A program made the translations under genes and the position numbers. From the NCBI GenBank assembly GCA_943371025.1, contig CALRTC020000035.1, positions 1 through 64,000 of the forward strand: a DNA stretch of 64,000 nt, given 5' to 3'. Source of the DNA: Niveispirillum sp943371025. Lineage in GTDB: Bacteria; Pseudomonadota; Alphaproteobacteria; Azospirillales; Azospirillaceae. Positions 43,180-52,310 of the stretch are shown here, piece after piece. Under the pieces are notes generated by a model that saw only the letters and a list, made by a program, of their open reading frames with translations, had not been told where the DNA came from and made no database searches. Positions within the stretch are counted from its first letter, which is position 1, and the number at the start of each line of letters is the position of its first letter.

Positions 43180-44376
43180 TTAGAGATATTTCAGCCACCA
43201 GATGTCGCGGCGGCGCTGCTTGACGCCCGCGAACCAGCGCGTCGGCAGATAGAGCGGCACCAGCAGGATGGCGACCCAGATCCAGACGGTAGAGACATTG
43301 TCGACGCCGAAGAACTGGCCCTTGTTCAGCCCGTAGATGGCAACGGCGATCAGATACAGCGCCTTCAGCACATAAAGATGCAGCAGGTAGAAGAACATGG
43401 GCGCCCCGCCGAACATGGCCAGCCAGGGCATGACGCGGCTGTCCTGATACTTTTCGAACAAGGCCAGCAGCAACACGCCCGTACCGACGGTGGACAGCAG
43501 GAACAGCAGCGACGGCGGGTACTTGGTCAGGGACAGGAAGGCCATGAGAGTGTGCAGCCCGTCGACCCCGGTCACCCAGGGCTTGTCACCATAGACATTC
43601 AGGGCGCGGATGACGACGAATCCGATCAGCATGCCGGCCCCCAGCAGGATCAGCCGGCGACGGCGGGCCAGGGCATCGCTGCCACGGGCAAACCAGGGGC
43701 CGGTGGCGTAGCCCAGAAGGATGACCCCGATCCAGGGCAGGACGGGATATGTGGTCTTGGCGATCAGCCCGCCGCCCAGGTCGATGACGGATCGCTGATG
43801 CAGTACGGCCCACAGGGCATAGAAACTGTCACCCGGCGCCAGCCGGATCGGGTCCAGCAGATTATGCCCCAGCACGATCGCCAGGCCCAGGCCCACCTGC
43901 ACGGCCCGCGGCAGGTGCAGCAGCCCGGCCAGCGCGATCATGGAAATGCCGATGGCCCAGATCACCTGCAGCCAGAAGGTCTGGGGCGGGAACTGCGCCG
44001 ACCAGGCAAAGCCAACAAAGGTCAGTTCCAGAAAGATCAGGAACAGGCCGCGCTTGACCAGGAAGGACGACACCTCCGCCTTCGTGTGCGACTGGCCGTA
44101 AAGCCAGGCCGACAGACCCGTCAGCGCCACGAAGGTGGGCGCACAGAAGGTGGACAGCAGCCGCGTGAAGAACAGGGCCGGATCGACCGTGGCCGCATCG
44201 ACGGGGTCGGTCACCTGCATATGCAGGAACCAGGTTTCGCGCACATGGTCCACCAGCATGAAGACCATGACCAGACCGCGCAGGGCATCGATGGCAACCA
44301 GCCGTGCATGTGCCTTGGCGGCACTGACGGCGGCGGTGAAACCGGGGGAAGCCCCGGCGCTGCTTACGCTTGTCAT
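43180..44376 (-). CDS. DUF1624/heparan-alpha-glucosaminide N-acetyltransferase-like membrane protein
   Basis: 398 residues, about ten transmembrane helices. The N-terminal RLVAIDALRGLVMVFMLVDHVRETWF motif with a buried Asp-His (MLVDHVRE) is the hallmark of the HGSNAT_cat/DUF1624 and acyltransferase-3-like families. It probably moves acetyl groups across the membrane to a sugar or amine; the acceptor is unknown. It lies between the phosphonate genes and the TonB receptor, on the same strand as both, without overlap. Confidence 0.8.
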   Translation of the reverse strand: MTSVSSAGASPGFTAAVSAAKAHARLVAIDALRGLVMVFMLVDHVRETWFLHMQVTDPVDAATVDPALFFTRLLSTFCAPTFVALTGLSAWLYGQSHTKAEVSSFLVKRGLFLIFLELTFVGFAWSAQFPPQTFWLQVIWAIGISMIALAGLLHLPRAVQVGLGLAIVLGHNLLDPIRLAPGDSFYALWAVLHQRSVIDLGGGLIAKTTYPVLPWIGVILLGYATGPWFARGSDALARRRRLILLGAGMLIGFVVIRALNVYGDKPWVTGVDGLHTLMAFLSLTKYPPSLLFLLSTVGTGVLLLALFEKYQDSRVMPWLAMFGGAPMFFYLLHLYVLKALYLIAVAIYGLNKGQFFGVDNVSTVWIWVAILLVPLYLPTRWFAGVKQRRRDIWWLKYL

Positions 44377-44534
44377 CCCGAACCCCGTTCTTGACCTTGG
44401 CGCCTTTGGTCGGCGTTTCAGTCAAGAGTAGACGCGTGGTCAGGCGTGATGTGCGGAAATACGCCTGGATGCAAGCGCAACCTGCCGAATAGGACGGGGG
44501 CCACAGCACAGGAAATGCCGTGGCGACGCGCCCC

Positions 44535-45917
44535 TCAATCCAGTCCGTGTAAACATTCCTCCAGAATGGACAGAGCCCGGTCCAGATCGGCCCGGGTGAT
44601 GGTCAGCGGCGGGGACAGGGTCAGCACCGATCCCATGGTCAGCTTGAAGGACAGGCCCGCCGTCAGACAGCGATAGAGCATCTCCTCCGCTGCCGCCAAG
44701 GCCGGGGAACCGTCGGCGCGGGTCAGTTCCACCCCGATCAGCAGGCCGCGCCCACGCACATCACCAATGATGGGATGGCGCTGCCGCATCTCCTGCAACC
44801 TTTCCAGGGCATAGGCCCCCAGAAGCGCGGCATTTTCCACCAGCCCTTCATCTTCGATGATCTGCAGGGTGGTCAGGCCGGCGCGGGCCAGCAACGGGTT
44901 CTTTTCATGCGTGTAATGGCCGATAGCGATGGCGTCGGCGACATCAAGGTCCGGCCGCACCAGCAGCGCCGCCAGCGGCAGCATGCCGCCCCCCAGCGCC
45001 TTGCCCAGCACCAGCATGTCGGGCAGCGTGCCCTCATGCGCATGGGCGAAGAAGGAACCGGTCTTGCCCAGGCCCGTCGTGATCTCGTCAAAGATGATCA
45101 TGCTGCCCTGCCGGTCGCAGGCATTGCGCATGCGCGGCCAGAAGCCGGCGGGCGCGATGGTGGGCACGGCCCGCATCGGTTCGGCCACCAGGGCCGCGAC
45201 ATCGCCTTGCTTGTCCAGCGTATATTCGGTGATGGTGGCGCACGCCATGGCGCAGCGGGAAAGGTCGGGCACGCCCCGGCCAGGGAAACCATAGGGGCAG
45301 CGGTAACAGGCGAACGGCGCCACATGCTCCGTCCCCGTCAGCAAGGGCCCGTGCCCGCGGAAAAGCTGCTCCCCGCCCAGGCTGGACGCCCCCAGGCCCG
45401 CGCCGTGGAAGGCATCCCAGAAGCTGACGGTCTTGAACCGGCCCGTGGCGATGCGGGCCAGCTTCAGGGCCATTTCCACGGCTTCCGACCCGCCGGGTGC
45501 GAACAGCACCTTGGCCCCGCCGGGCCAGGGCGCCAGCGCCGCCAGCTTCTCCGCCAGTTCCATGGCCGGGTCACAGGTGAAACGGCGCGGCGCGAAGGGC
45601 AGTTCATCCATCTGCCGGGCCAGGGCCGCCTTCAGCCGCGGATGACCATAGCCGATATGGTGAACGCTGTTGCCATGGAAATCCATGATCCGGCGGCCAT
45701 CCATATCCTCGATCCAGATGCCTTCCGCCTTGCGCACGGCCGACAGGCAGGGGGTGGACAGGGACTGGCGCAGGAACACCGCCTCGTCCCGGGCCACCGC
45801 CCGGCGCGCGGCGGGGCCCAGCGCTTCGGTCCAGGCGGCGCGGCGGCCACCCTTGTTGATGTCGCCCTCGGTGATGGCGTCCGGCACGACAAGGGCCGGG
45901 CTGCGCGAACTCTGCAC
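44535..45917 (-). CDS. pbfA: Class III PLP enzyme, (R)-1-hydroxy-2-aminoethylphosphonate ammonia-lyase-like (PbfA)
   Basis: 460 residues from GTG 45917 (weak ribosome-binding site). The N-terminal ITEGDINKGGRRAAWTEAL and FHGNSVHHIGYGHP differ from ordinary aminotransferases and fit PbfA-type lyases. The PLP Lys is in MLVLGKALGGGMLP, the PLP-binding Asp in IIFDEITTGLGKTG. PbfA turns (R)-1-hydroxy-2-aminoethylphosphonate into phosphonoacetaldehyde, the substrate of PhnX encoded just upstream on the same strand. A TGGTATAGACCA-type operator lies 34-52 bases before the start. An ordinary 2-AEP or omega-amino aminotransferase is the alternative. Confidence 0.78.
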   Translation of the reverse strand: MQSSRSPALVVPDAITEGDINKGGRRAAWTEALGPAARRAVARDEAVFLRQSLSTPCLSAVRKAEGIWIEDMDGRRIMDFHGNSVHHIGYGHPRLKAALARQMDELPFAPRRFTCDPAMELAEKLAALAPWPGGAKVLFAPGGSEAVEMALKLARIATGRFKTVSFWDAFHGAGLGASSLGGEQLFRGHGPLLTGTEHVAPFACYRCPYGFPGRGVPDLSRCAMACATITEYTLDKQGDVAALVAEPMRAVPTIAPAGFWPRMRNACDRQGSMIIFDEITTGLGKTGSFFAHAHEGTLPDMLVLGKALGGGMLPLAALLVRPDLDVADAIAIGHYTHEKNPLLARAGLTTLQIIEDEGLVENAALLGAYALERLQEMRQRHPIIGDVRGRGLLIGVELTRADGSPALAAAEEMLYRCLTAGLSFKLTMGSVLTLSPPLTITRADLDRALSILEECLHGLD

Positions 45918-45950
45918 TCTGCACCTGTGCGTCGAGATGTCGGGGATTAT

Positions 45951-45969
45951 TGGTCTATACCAGATTGGA
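45951..45969 (-). promoter_or_regulatory. GntR/HutC-type operator upstream of pbfA
   Basis: Read towards pbfA the site is TCCAATCTGGTATAGACCA; its core dyad TGGTATAGACCA is, to my recollection, the same as operators described for PhnF-type regulators. An 18-of-19 match occurs upstream of plc at 58639-58657. It lies in the 81-base gap between phnX and pbfA and includes a possible -10 (TATAGA). Confidence 0.72.
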
Positions 45970-45998
45970 CCTGCGGTTGGAACCGTGAAGTCCGCCGG

Positions 45999-46817
45999 TC
46001 AGGGCCTTTCGCCGGCTGCCAGCCGCCGGTTGATATCGTCCAGCACAGGGGGCAGGTCGCGGATGCTGTCGATGACGTAATGCGCCCCGGCCTCGGCCAG
46101 CACCCGGGCCGCCGCCGCGTTGCGCAGGGCGAATTCGGCCGGGGACAGGGCTGCGGTGTCGGCGGCATCCAGGCCCATCAGGTTACCGGTGGCGCTGACG
46201 CCCACGGTCCAGGTGCCCGCCGCCACGCCTTCGCCGATGCCCGGCGGGGTGTCATCCACCTTCACCACGGCATGGGCGGGCCAGACCTGAAGGTCGATGA
46301 AGCATTTGAACATCATCAGCGGGCTGGGCCGGCCGTGCGGCAGATCGCCGGCCGTGACCAGACAATCGGGGCTGTACCCCTGGGCGGCGGCCAGCGGCAG
46401 CAGCGCCTCCATGGTCGGGCGGTCATAGCCCGTGGTGGATCCGATCTTCAGCCCGCGCCGGCGCAGGTCGGCCAGCGTGTCCAGTGCGCCATCGATCAGC
46501 GTCGCCCGCTCCGCCACCGCTTCCAGGGTCAGCGGCAGGAACAGGGCATGCAGCCGGTCGACATCGGCATCGGTGAAGGTGGCACCCATGACCTGTTCCC
46601 AGGCGGCGGCCACGCGCGGCAGCCTGCCCACCGCCTGAATATGGTTCCATTTGGGCAGGCCCATGGGGCCGCGCGCCTCCTCCTCCGTGATCTCCACGCC
46701 CAGGCGGGCAAAGGCGCGGCGGAACACGCCCAGGGGGGCCAGGCTGCCATGGTCCAGCACGGTACCGGCCCAATCCAGCACCACGGCCCTGATCCGGCCG
46801 TCGGTCGCATCGGTCAT
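45999..46817 (-). CDS. phnX: Phosphonoacetaldehyde hydrolase (phosphonatase)
   Basis: 272 residues from ATG 46817 with GGAG upstream. The HAD nucleophile is in VVLDWAGTVLDHG; the Schiff-base Lys unique to PhnX lies in PMGLPKWNHIQAV; the later motifs are GSTTGYDRPTM and VVKVDDTPPGIGEG. It cleaves the C-P bond of phosphonoacetaldehyde to acetaldehyde and phosphate. Together with PbfA, the TIGR03364-type oxidase and the importer this completes aminoethylphosphonate use as a phosphorus source. Possible -10 TATAAG lies near 46870. Confidence 0.92.
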   Translation of the reverse strand: MTDATDGRIRAVVLDWAGTVLDHGSLAPLGVFRRAFARLGVEITEEEARGPMGLPKWNHIQAVGRLPRVAAAWEQVMGATFTDADVDRLHALFLPLTLEAVAERATLIDGALDTLADLRRRGLKIGSTTGYDRPTMEALLPLAAAQGYSPDCLVTAGDLPHGRPSPLMMFKCFIDLQVWPAHAVVKVDDTPPGIGEGVAAGTWTVGVSATGNLMGLDAADTAALSPAEFALRNAAAARVLAEAGAHYVIDSIRDLPPVLDDINRRLAAGERP

Positions 46818-46915
46818 CCGATGATCTCCATTCAATGTCTGCGTCGTCCCGGACGGGATGGCGGGGTGTGGTCTTATAATTTGTCGGGTTAGGTGGAATC
46901 GGTTTGGCACTCACC

Positions 46916-47114
46916 ACCGTCACCCCGGTTCAGGCCCATCGGCGCCAAGTTAACCCCCTGCACTAACCTGCCTCCCCCGCGAAAGCAGGGGTCCAGGGGC
47001 CACAAGCGACTACGCTTCGGTGCTCTTGGCTCCTGGACCCCAGCTTTCGCGGGGGAGGCAGGGAAGGTGAAAATCCCTGACTTGGCGCCTGTCAGCGCAG
47101 GCCGGGGTGACGGT
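46916..47114. repeat. Long nested palindromic element (about 200 bp)
   Basis: Three matched blocks in inverted order: ACCGTCACCCCGG (46916-46928) with CCGGGGTGACGGT (47102-47114); GGCGCCAAGT with ACTTGGCGCC; and a 30-bp arm 46968-46997 (CTGCCTCCCCCGCGAAAGC...) with 47032-47061, identical except one base. The central loop is 34 bases. It lies between same-strand genes and covers most of the 307-base gap 46818-47124. It looks like a dispersed palindromic (MITE/REP-type) element. Confidence 0.8.
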
Positions 47115-47124
47115 AGGGAATGCT

Positions 47125-48285
47125 TCAACGTGAACCAGACAGATGCTCAATCGCCAGCGGGTCAGGCTCGCCCAGCAACTGCGCCAGGGCTTCCTCCCCC
47201 AGGGCAAAGGCCGTGCTCATGCCCGTACCGCTGCTGACCATGGTCAGGGCAATGCCATCGGCCGGGCGGTCGATGAAGGCCGTCTGGTCGGGGCTGGAGG
47301 GGTAGTAGCCGTTCCAGCGCTCCTGCACCGCCAGATCGGACGGCAAATCCAGCAGGGCGCGGGCTTCGCGCAAGATGATGTCATCCACCCGCTGGCTGGC
47401 GAACGGGTCGGGTGTCGCCCCGTAATGGTGGCTGTCGCCGATGACCAGGCTGCCATCGGCCGACTGCACGATGATCAGGTGGATGCCGTTTTCCAGCGCA
47501 TCGGCCACTTCCCCCTCCAGCCGCTGGCGCAGCGGGGCGGCCGCGGGCAAGGCGGCATAACCGTCGTAACGCACCAGTGACAGGTCGCCCATCACCGCCG
47601 CCGGCAGGCGCCAGCCGGGCGCCGCCACGCGCAGCATCTGCAATTTGCACAGGCTGAGGCGCTGCGCCCGCAGCCGCTCGGGGAACAGGGTGGCCAGATC
47701 GGGGCCGGGGCAGACCGCGATATGGCTGGCGCGGAAACGGCCAACATTCGTGTCGACAAAGCCCGGTTCCACCCCGCGTACGGCTACCTGACGGAAGAAG
47801 CGCACCCCCTGCGCCTCCAGCCAGGACCAGAGCGCGGGGATGGCCGTACGCGGCTCCACCCGCCGTTCATGCGGGCTGTACAGACCACCGATGGCCCCAC
47901 CCGCCGCCATGGGCAGCCGGTCGTAAAGTCCCGCCTGGTCCAGCAGCCGGCATTCCGCCCCCATGTCGGTATCGGCGAAGGCGGACAGCACATCCATTGC
48001 CTCCGGCCGGTGCGCCACCACCAGCAGGTCGCGATGGATGACGGGGATGCCGGCGGGACCAGCGACCCGCTCCCAGACATCACGGCTGTAGCGCGCCCGG
48101 TCCCAGGTGCGTCCCGCCCGCTGGCCCGTCACCGTGACGAAGCCGAAATTGCGGATCGAAGCATTGCTGGCCCGTTCGTCCCGCTCGAACAGCGCAACGG
48201 ACAGGCCGCGGCGCGCACCGGCCAGGGCGTGGGCCAGGCCGACGATGCCGCCGCCCACCACGACCAGATCAAAACCATCCCACAT
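47125..48285 (-). CDS. FAD-dependent oxidoreductase of the phosphonate-associated TIGR03364 type
   Basis: 386 residues from ATG 48285. FDLVVVGGGIVGLAHALAGA is the FAD motif; SNASIRNFGFVTVTGQ and the C-terminal SSPDQTAFIDRP, TMVSSGTGMSTAFALGEEA are typical of the DAO proteins that accompany phnX and 2-aminoethylphosphonate transporters. Family relatives oxidise 2-AEP or N-methyl-AEP to phosphonoacetaldehyde (PbfD-type), giving a second entry to PhnX. It starts 5 bases after the permease gene ends, so it is in the transport operon. Confidence 0.83.
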   Translation of the reverse strand: MWDGFDLVVVGGGIVGLAHALAGARRGLSVALFERDERASNASIRNFGFVTVTGQRAGRTWDRARYSRDVWERVAGPAGIPVIHRDLLVVAHRPEAMDVLSAFADTDMGAECRLLDQAGLYDRLPMAAGGAIGGLYSPHERRVEPRTAIPALWSWLEAQGVRFFRQVAVRGVEPGFVDTNVGRFRASHIAVCPGPDLATLFPERLRAQRLSLCKLQMLRVAAPGWRLPAAVMGDLSLVRYDGYAALPAAAPLRQRLEGEVADALENGIHLIIVQSADGSLVIGDSHHYGATPDPFASQRVDDIILREARALLDLPSDLAVQERWNGYYPSSPDQTAFIDRPADGIALTMVSSGTGMSTAFALGEEALAQLLGEPDPLAIEHLSGSR

Positions 48286-48289
48286 GTCA

Positions 48290-50023
48290 TCACACTCCCG
48301 CGGGGGCCGTCTGCCAGCGCCGGGCACGGCGCAGCAGCCCCCTTGTCGTCAGGGCCCAGGCCGCGCGCAGGGCGGCCCCGGTGAAGAAGATCAGCATGGC
48401 CATGGCGGCGGCCGGGGCGGTGTCGCCCGCATCATCCATGGCCAGCACCGACAGCGACGCCAGCATCGTGTCGGGCGTATAGAGGAAGACCACGGCCGAC
48501 ACGGTGGTCATGGCGCTCATGAACAGATAGGCCGCCATGTCCAGCACCACGGGCAGGGCCATGGGCAGGGTCACCCGCCACAGGGTCAGCCACGCCGGCA
48601 CCTTCAAGGACCGCCCCGCCTCTTCCAGTTCCGGGTCCAGGCGGCGCAGGGCCGTCATGGCCGACAGATGCGGCACGCTGTAATAATGGGCGATGGTGCA
48701 GACAACCAGCAGCGTCAGCGTGCCGTTCAGCGCCCGCAGCGGATTGCCCGGATCGGCCAGGAAGAAGACATAGCCCAGCCCCAGCACCAGCCCCGGCACG
48801 GCCAGCGGCAGCAGGGCCAGGGCATGCGGCACCTGACGCAGCAGGCGTGGCGCCCGCCCCTTGGCCACCAGCCAGGCGGCGGGGAAGATCAGCAGCGTGC
48901 CGAACAGGGCCACCAGCGCCGACAGGCGGACGGAATTGGCATAGGCGTCCCAGCCGCCGCCATCCATCATCTCGAACCGGTAATGCCAAAGGCCGGGCGT
49001 CAGGTCATAGGGCCAGAGTTTGGCCAGCGACGCGAACAGCGCCGTGCCGGGAATGGCCAGCAGGCAGACCGCCATCAAGGCGCAGAACAGGAAGAACAGC
49101 CGGTCCAGCCAGGGGTGCCGGTCGGGGACCAGGGCCACGGCCTTGCCACCCAGGGCGGCCGCCGGCCGGGCGGCCATGGCCCGGTCGATCAGGAAGGCGA
49201 TCAGGGCCGGCAGCAGCAGCAGCAGGGCCACGACGGCGCCGCGCTGGAAATTCTGCTGGCCGATCACCTGCTTGTAGATGTCGGTGGCCAGCAGGGGTGT
49301 ATTGCCGCCAATGACCTTGGGCACGCCGAAATCGGTGATGATCATGGCGAAGACGGCGACGAAGGCCGACACCAGCCCCGCCCTTACTCCCGGCAGGGTC
49401 ACGGTCAGGAACCGCCGCCACGGCCCCGCCTTCAGGGCACGGGCCGCCTCATACAGGCGGGCATCGGCCAGCGACAGAGCGGCGGTCAGGATCATCACTG
49501 CATGCGGGAAGGTCCAGAACACCTCGCCCATCACGATGCCGATGGAACCATAGATGCTGTGCCCGCCCAGCCAGCCCTTCAGCCAGCCCTGGTTGCCGAA
49601 CAGATAGACCAGGCTGATGCCCGGCAGCAGCGACGGTGCCAGCAACGGCAATTGCGCCACCAGGGCGAAGAAACCCCGGCCCGGTGCGCGCGTGCGGGTC
49701 AGCCCATAGGCGTAAAGGAAAGCCAGCGCGACGCTGATCCCCGCACTCAAGCCCGACAGGGTCAGGCTGTTGGACAGCGACTGGGCCAGATGCGGGCTGG
49801 ACAGGTAATCGGTCAGGTTCGTCAGGCCGACATAGTTTCCGGCCCGGTCCTGCACCGCCTTGGACAGCACTGATGCCAGCGGCAGCAGCAAGGCCGGCAC
49901 CAGGAACAGCAGCGGCAGCAGGATGGCCAGTACCGCCCCCAAACGGGGGCCACGGAAACCGGATCGCGGCACCGTCGCGGTTCCGGCGGCCAGGGTCGGG
50001 GGCAGGGCGGGGGCGATGGTCAT
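48290..50023 (-). CDS. 2-aminoethylphosphonate ABC transporter, fused double permease (PhnU2-like)
   Basis: 577 residues with two binding-protein-dependent permease domains and about twelve transmembrane helices. EAA-like loops are YEAARALKAGPWRRFLTVTL (first half) and LEEAGRSLKVPAWLTLWRVTL (second half). This single-chain double permease is the layout of iron/thiamine-like and phosphonate PhnU2 transporters. ATG overlaps the ATPase stop (ATGA). It imports an aminophosphonate together with the next two gene products. Confidence 0.85.
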   Translation of the reverse strand: MTIAPALPPTLAAGTATVPRSGFRGPRLGAVLAILLPLLFLVPALLLPLASVLSKAVQDRAGNYVGLTNLTDYLSSPHLAQSLSNSLTLSGLSAGISVALAFLYAYGLTRTRAPGRGFFALVAQLPLLAPSLLPGISLVYLFGNQGWLKGWLGGHSIYGSIGIVMGEVFWTFPHAVMILTAALSLADARLYEAARALKAGPWRRFLTVTLPGVRAGLVSAFVAVFAMIITDFGVPKVIGGNTPLLATDIYKQVIGQQNFQRGAVVALLLLLPALIAFLIDRAMAARPAAALGGKAVALVPDRHPWLDRLFFLFCALMAVCLLAIPGTALFASLAKLWPYDLTPGLWHYRFEMMDGGGWDAYANSVRLSALVALFGTLLIFPAAWLVAKGRAPRLLRQVPHALALLPLAVPGLVLGLGYVFFLADPGNPLRALNGTLTLLVVCTIAHYYSVPHLSAMTALRRLDPELEEAGRSLKVPAWLTLWRVTLPMALPVVLDMAAYLFMSAMTTVSAVVFLYTPDTMLASLSVLAMDDAGDTAPAAAMAMLIFFTGAALRAAWALTTRGLLRRARRWQTAPAGV

Positions 50024-51123
50024 GCCGCCGCCCTGTCGATGAACAGATGCAGCCGGTCCAGCGGCAGGATCACCGCCACCGGCTGCCCCGGCGCCCTGGC
50101 GCCCCGCGCGGGGCCGGTGACGGACAGGGACTGGCCGGGCAGCCCGTCCAGCGCGATCCGCTGGGCAATCTGGGCGCCCTGATATTCGCTGTCGATGATC
50201 CGGCCCGGCAGACGCAGGGCGCCATCGCCCAGGGCCGGTGCCTGATTGCCCGGTTCGGTCAGTTCCACCCCTTCCGGCCGGATGCACAGCGACAGGGCGG
50301 TGCCCGGCCCGACGCCGTCGGGCACGGGCAGGTTCAGGACCCAGGCACCCAGTTTGGCATTGCCGCCGCTGGTCACCTCCAGGGGCAGGCGGTTCATGGC
50401 GCCAATGAAGCCGGCCACGAACAGGCTGGCCGGCCGTTCATAAAGATCGGCGGGCGTACCCACCTGTTCGACGCGTCCATGGTTCAGCACCATGATCCGG
50501 TCGGACAGGGTCAGCGCCTCCTCCTGGTCGTGCGTGACCATCAGGGTGGTGATGCCCAACTGGCGCTGCAGGCGGCGCAATTCGCCCCGCAGGTCGCGCC
50601 GCACCTCCGCATCCAGGGCCGACAAGGGCTCGTCCAGCAGCAGCAGGCCGGGACCGGGCGCCAGCGCGCGGGCCAGCGCCACGCGCTGCTGCTGCCCGCC
50701 CGACAATTGGCCGGGATATTTATGGGCATGCGCGCCCAGCCCGATCAGGTCCAGCATCTCCGCCAGCCGCTGCTGACGCAGCGCGCGCGGCTGCCGATGC
50801 AGGCCATAGGTGATGTTGTCGGCCACGCTCATGGTCGGGAACAGGGCGTAGGACTGGAAGACGATCCCGACATCACGCCGTTCCACCGGCACGGCGGTGA
50901 CGTCGGCCCCGTCCTGATGGATGGACCCGGCGGTGGGCAGTGACAGGCCGGCAATGGCGCGCAGCAGCGTCGTCTTGCCCGACCCCGACGGGCCCAGCAG
51001 GGTGACGAACTCTCCCCGCCGGACGGTCAGGTCGACCTGATCCAGCGCCGTGAAGGCCCCGAAGCGCTGCCCGACACCGGTCAGGACAAGGTGCGCCGCC
51101 GGATGGATGGAAGAAGCGGTCAT
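50020..51123 (-). CDS. 2-aminoethylphosphonate ABC transporter ATP-binding protein (PhnT2-like)
   Basis: 367 residues from ATG 51123. Walker A LLGPSGSGKTTLLRAI, signature LSGGQQQRVALARAL, Walker B GLLLLDEPLSALD and the H-loop VTHDQEEA are intact. A C-terminal TOBE-type domain covers about 240-360. It overlaps the binding-protein stop by 4 bases and the permease start by 4 bases. Confidence 0.9.
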   Translation of the reverse strand: MTASSIHPAAHLVLTGVGQRFGAFTALDQVDLTVRRGEFVTLLGPSGSGKTTLLRAIAGLSLPTAGSIHQDGADVTAVPVERRDVGIVFQSYALFPTMSVADNITYGLHRQPRALRQQRLAEMLDLIGLGAHAHKYPGQLSGGQQQRVALARALAPGPGLLLLDEPLSALDAEVRRDLRGELRRLQRQLGITTLMVTHDQEEALTLSDRIMVLNHGRVEQVGTPADLYERPASLFVAGFIGAMNRLPLEVTSGGNAKLGAWVLNLPVPDGVGPGTALSLCIRPEGVELTEPGNQAPALGDGALRLPGRIIDSEYQGAQIAQRIALDGLPGQSLSVTGPARGARAPGQPVAVILPLDRLHLFIDRAAA

Positions 51124-52148
51124 TTCGGTTCGGACTTGGCGTCGTAACGGCGCGACCATTCGGCCAGGATGCGGTCGCGGTTGGCCGCGGCCCAGGCGAA
51201 ATCCTGTTTGATCAGCCGCTTTTCCAGGTCGGCCGGCACATGCGGCAGCGCGGTGGACACTTCCGGCCGGGCCACGATGGCAAAGTTCTTCGCATATTGG
51301 CTGTTGGCATCAACGGTCACGGCCCAGTCGATCAGGGTGCGGGCGGCGGCGGCATGGGCCGTGCCCTTGACCAGGGCGATGGATTCCATGTCCCAGCCCA
51401 GCCCTTCGGCAGGCAGCACCAGTTCCAGCGGCGCCCCATCCACGATCAGTTTGTTGGCGCGATATTCAAAGGACAGGCCCAGCGCGAATTCACCCGTTGC
51501 CGCCGCCTTGCAGGGCTTGGATCCGGAATGGGTATAGGCCGCGATATTGCGGTGCAGCGCGTCCATGAAGGCCCAGCCCTTGTCCTCCCCCATCATCTGC
51601 AACCAGGCGCTGACCATCAGGAACCCCGTGCCCGACGAGGCCGGGTTGGGCATGATGATCTGCCCGGCCCAGGCGGGGTCGGTCAGATCGGCCCAGGTGC
51701 GGGGCAGGGGCAGGTGGCGCTTTTCCCGCTCCGGCTTGTTCACGCACAATGCAGACGCCCAGATATTCATGCCGATCCAGTGCGGATCGGGCCGGCCGTC
51801 GCGCATGGCGGGCTTCACCGACGCCAGTTCCTGGGGCGCATAGCCATCCAGCATGCCTTCCCGGTCCATCAGCATCAGCGAGGTGGCGGCCACGCCCATG
51901 ACCACATCGGCATTGGGGGCCGCCTTTTCCGCCAGCAGACGGGCCGTGATGACACCATTGCTGTCGCGCACCCAGCGGATCTCCACGTCGGGATGCGCCG
52001 CCTCGAACGCCGCCTTGTAGGCCTTCAACTGGTCGGCCTCCAGCGCTGTATAGACGGTGACTTGGGTCCGGTCCTGGGCAGGGGCGGCGGACACTGCCAG
52101 ACCGAAGGCCAAGGCAAGCGCAGGCAGCGGGCGGAACCAATGACGCAT
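51120..52148 (-). CDS. 2-aminoethylphosphonate ABC transporter substrate-binding protein (PhnS2-like)
   Basis: 342 residues from ATG 52148, preceded by GAGG. A Sec signal peptide (WFRPLPALALAFGLAVSAAPA) is followed by TVYTALEADQLKAYKAAFEA and VRDSNGVITARLLAEKAAPNAD, the iron/AEP-binding SBP pattern. First gene of the transport operon SBP-ATPase-permease-oxidase. Divergent from a LysR regulator gene. Confidence 0.85.
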   Translation of the reverse strand: MRHWFRPLPALALAFGLAVSAAPAQDRTQVTVYTALEADQLKAYKAAFEAAHPDVEIRWVRDSNGVITARLLAEKAAPNADVVMGVAATSLMLMDREGMLDGYAPQELASVKPAMRDGRPDPHWIGMNIWASALCVNKPEREKRHLPLPRTWADLTDPAWAGQIIMPNPASSGTGFLMVSAWLQMMGEDKGWAFMDALHRNIAAYTHSGSKPCKAAATGEFALGLSFEYRANKLIVDGAPLELVLPAEGLGWDMESIALVKGTAHAAAARTLIDWAVTVDANSQYAKNFAIVARPEVSTALPHVPADLEKRLIKQDFAWAAANRDRILAEWSRRYDAKSEPK

Positions 52149-52249
52149 GGCAACCTCGAAGACACCGGATGGTACCGCACCCATCCGCAGGGCATGCGGA
52201 CGGGCACCGACAGGAAGGCTCTTGTCGGGGCGCACCATGACGGGGGGTG

Positions 52250-52303
52250 TCCTATAATGGAAATCCGTCGTATCAATGGGTGCCATAGATGCCTTCTATA
52301 GGA
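52250..52303. promoter_or_regulatory. Inverted TCCTATA/TATAGGA arms between SBP and lysR
   Basis: TCCTATA (52250-52256) and its reverse complement TATAGGA (52297-52303) lie in the divergent gap and are spaced about four and a half helical turns apart, as LysR-type activators often prefer. TATAAT at 52253 may also be a -10 for the lysR side. Confidence 0.4.
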
Positions 52304-52310
52304 TGATCCC

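Noticed and set aside
46861..46880. Fourth GntR operator upstream of phnX (TGGTCTTATAAT)
   Set aside because: Only the left half matches; the right arm lacks ACCA. It is better read as a -10 element (TATAAG on the minus strand).
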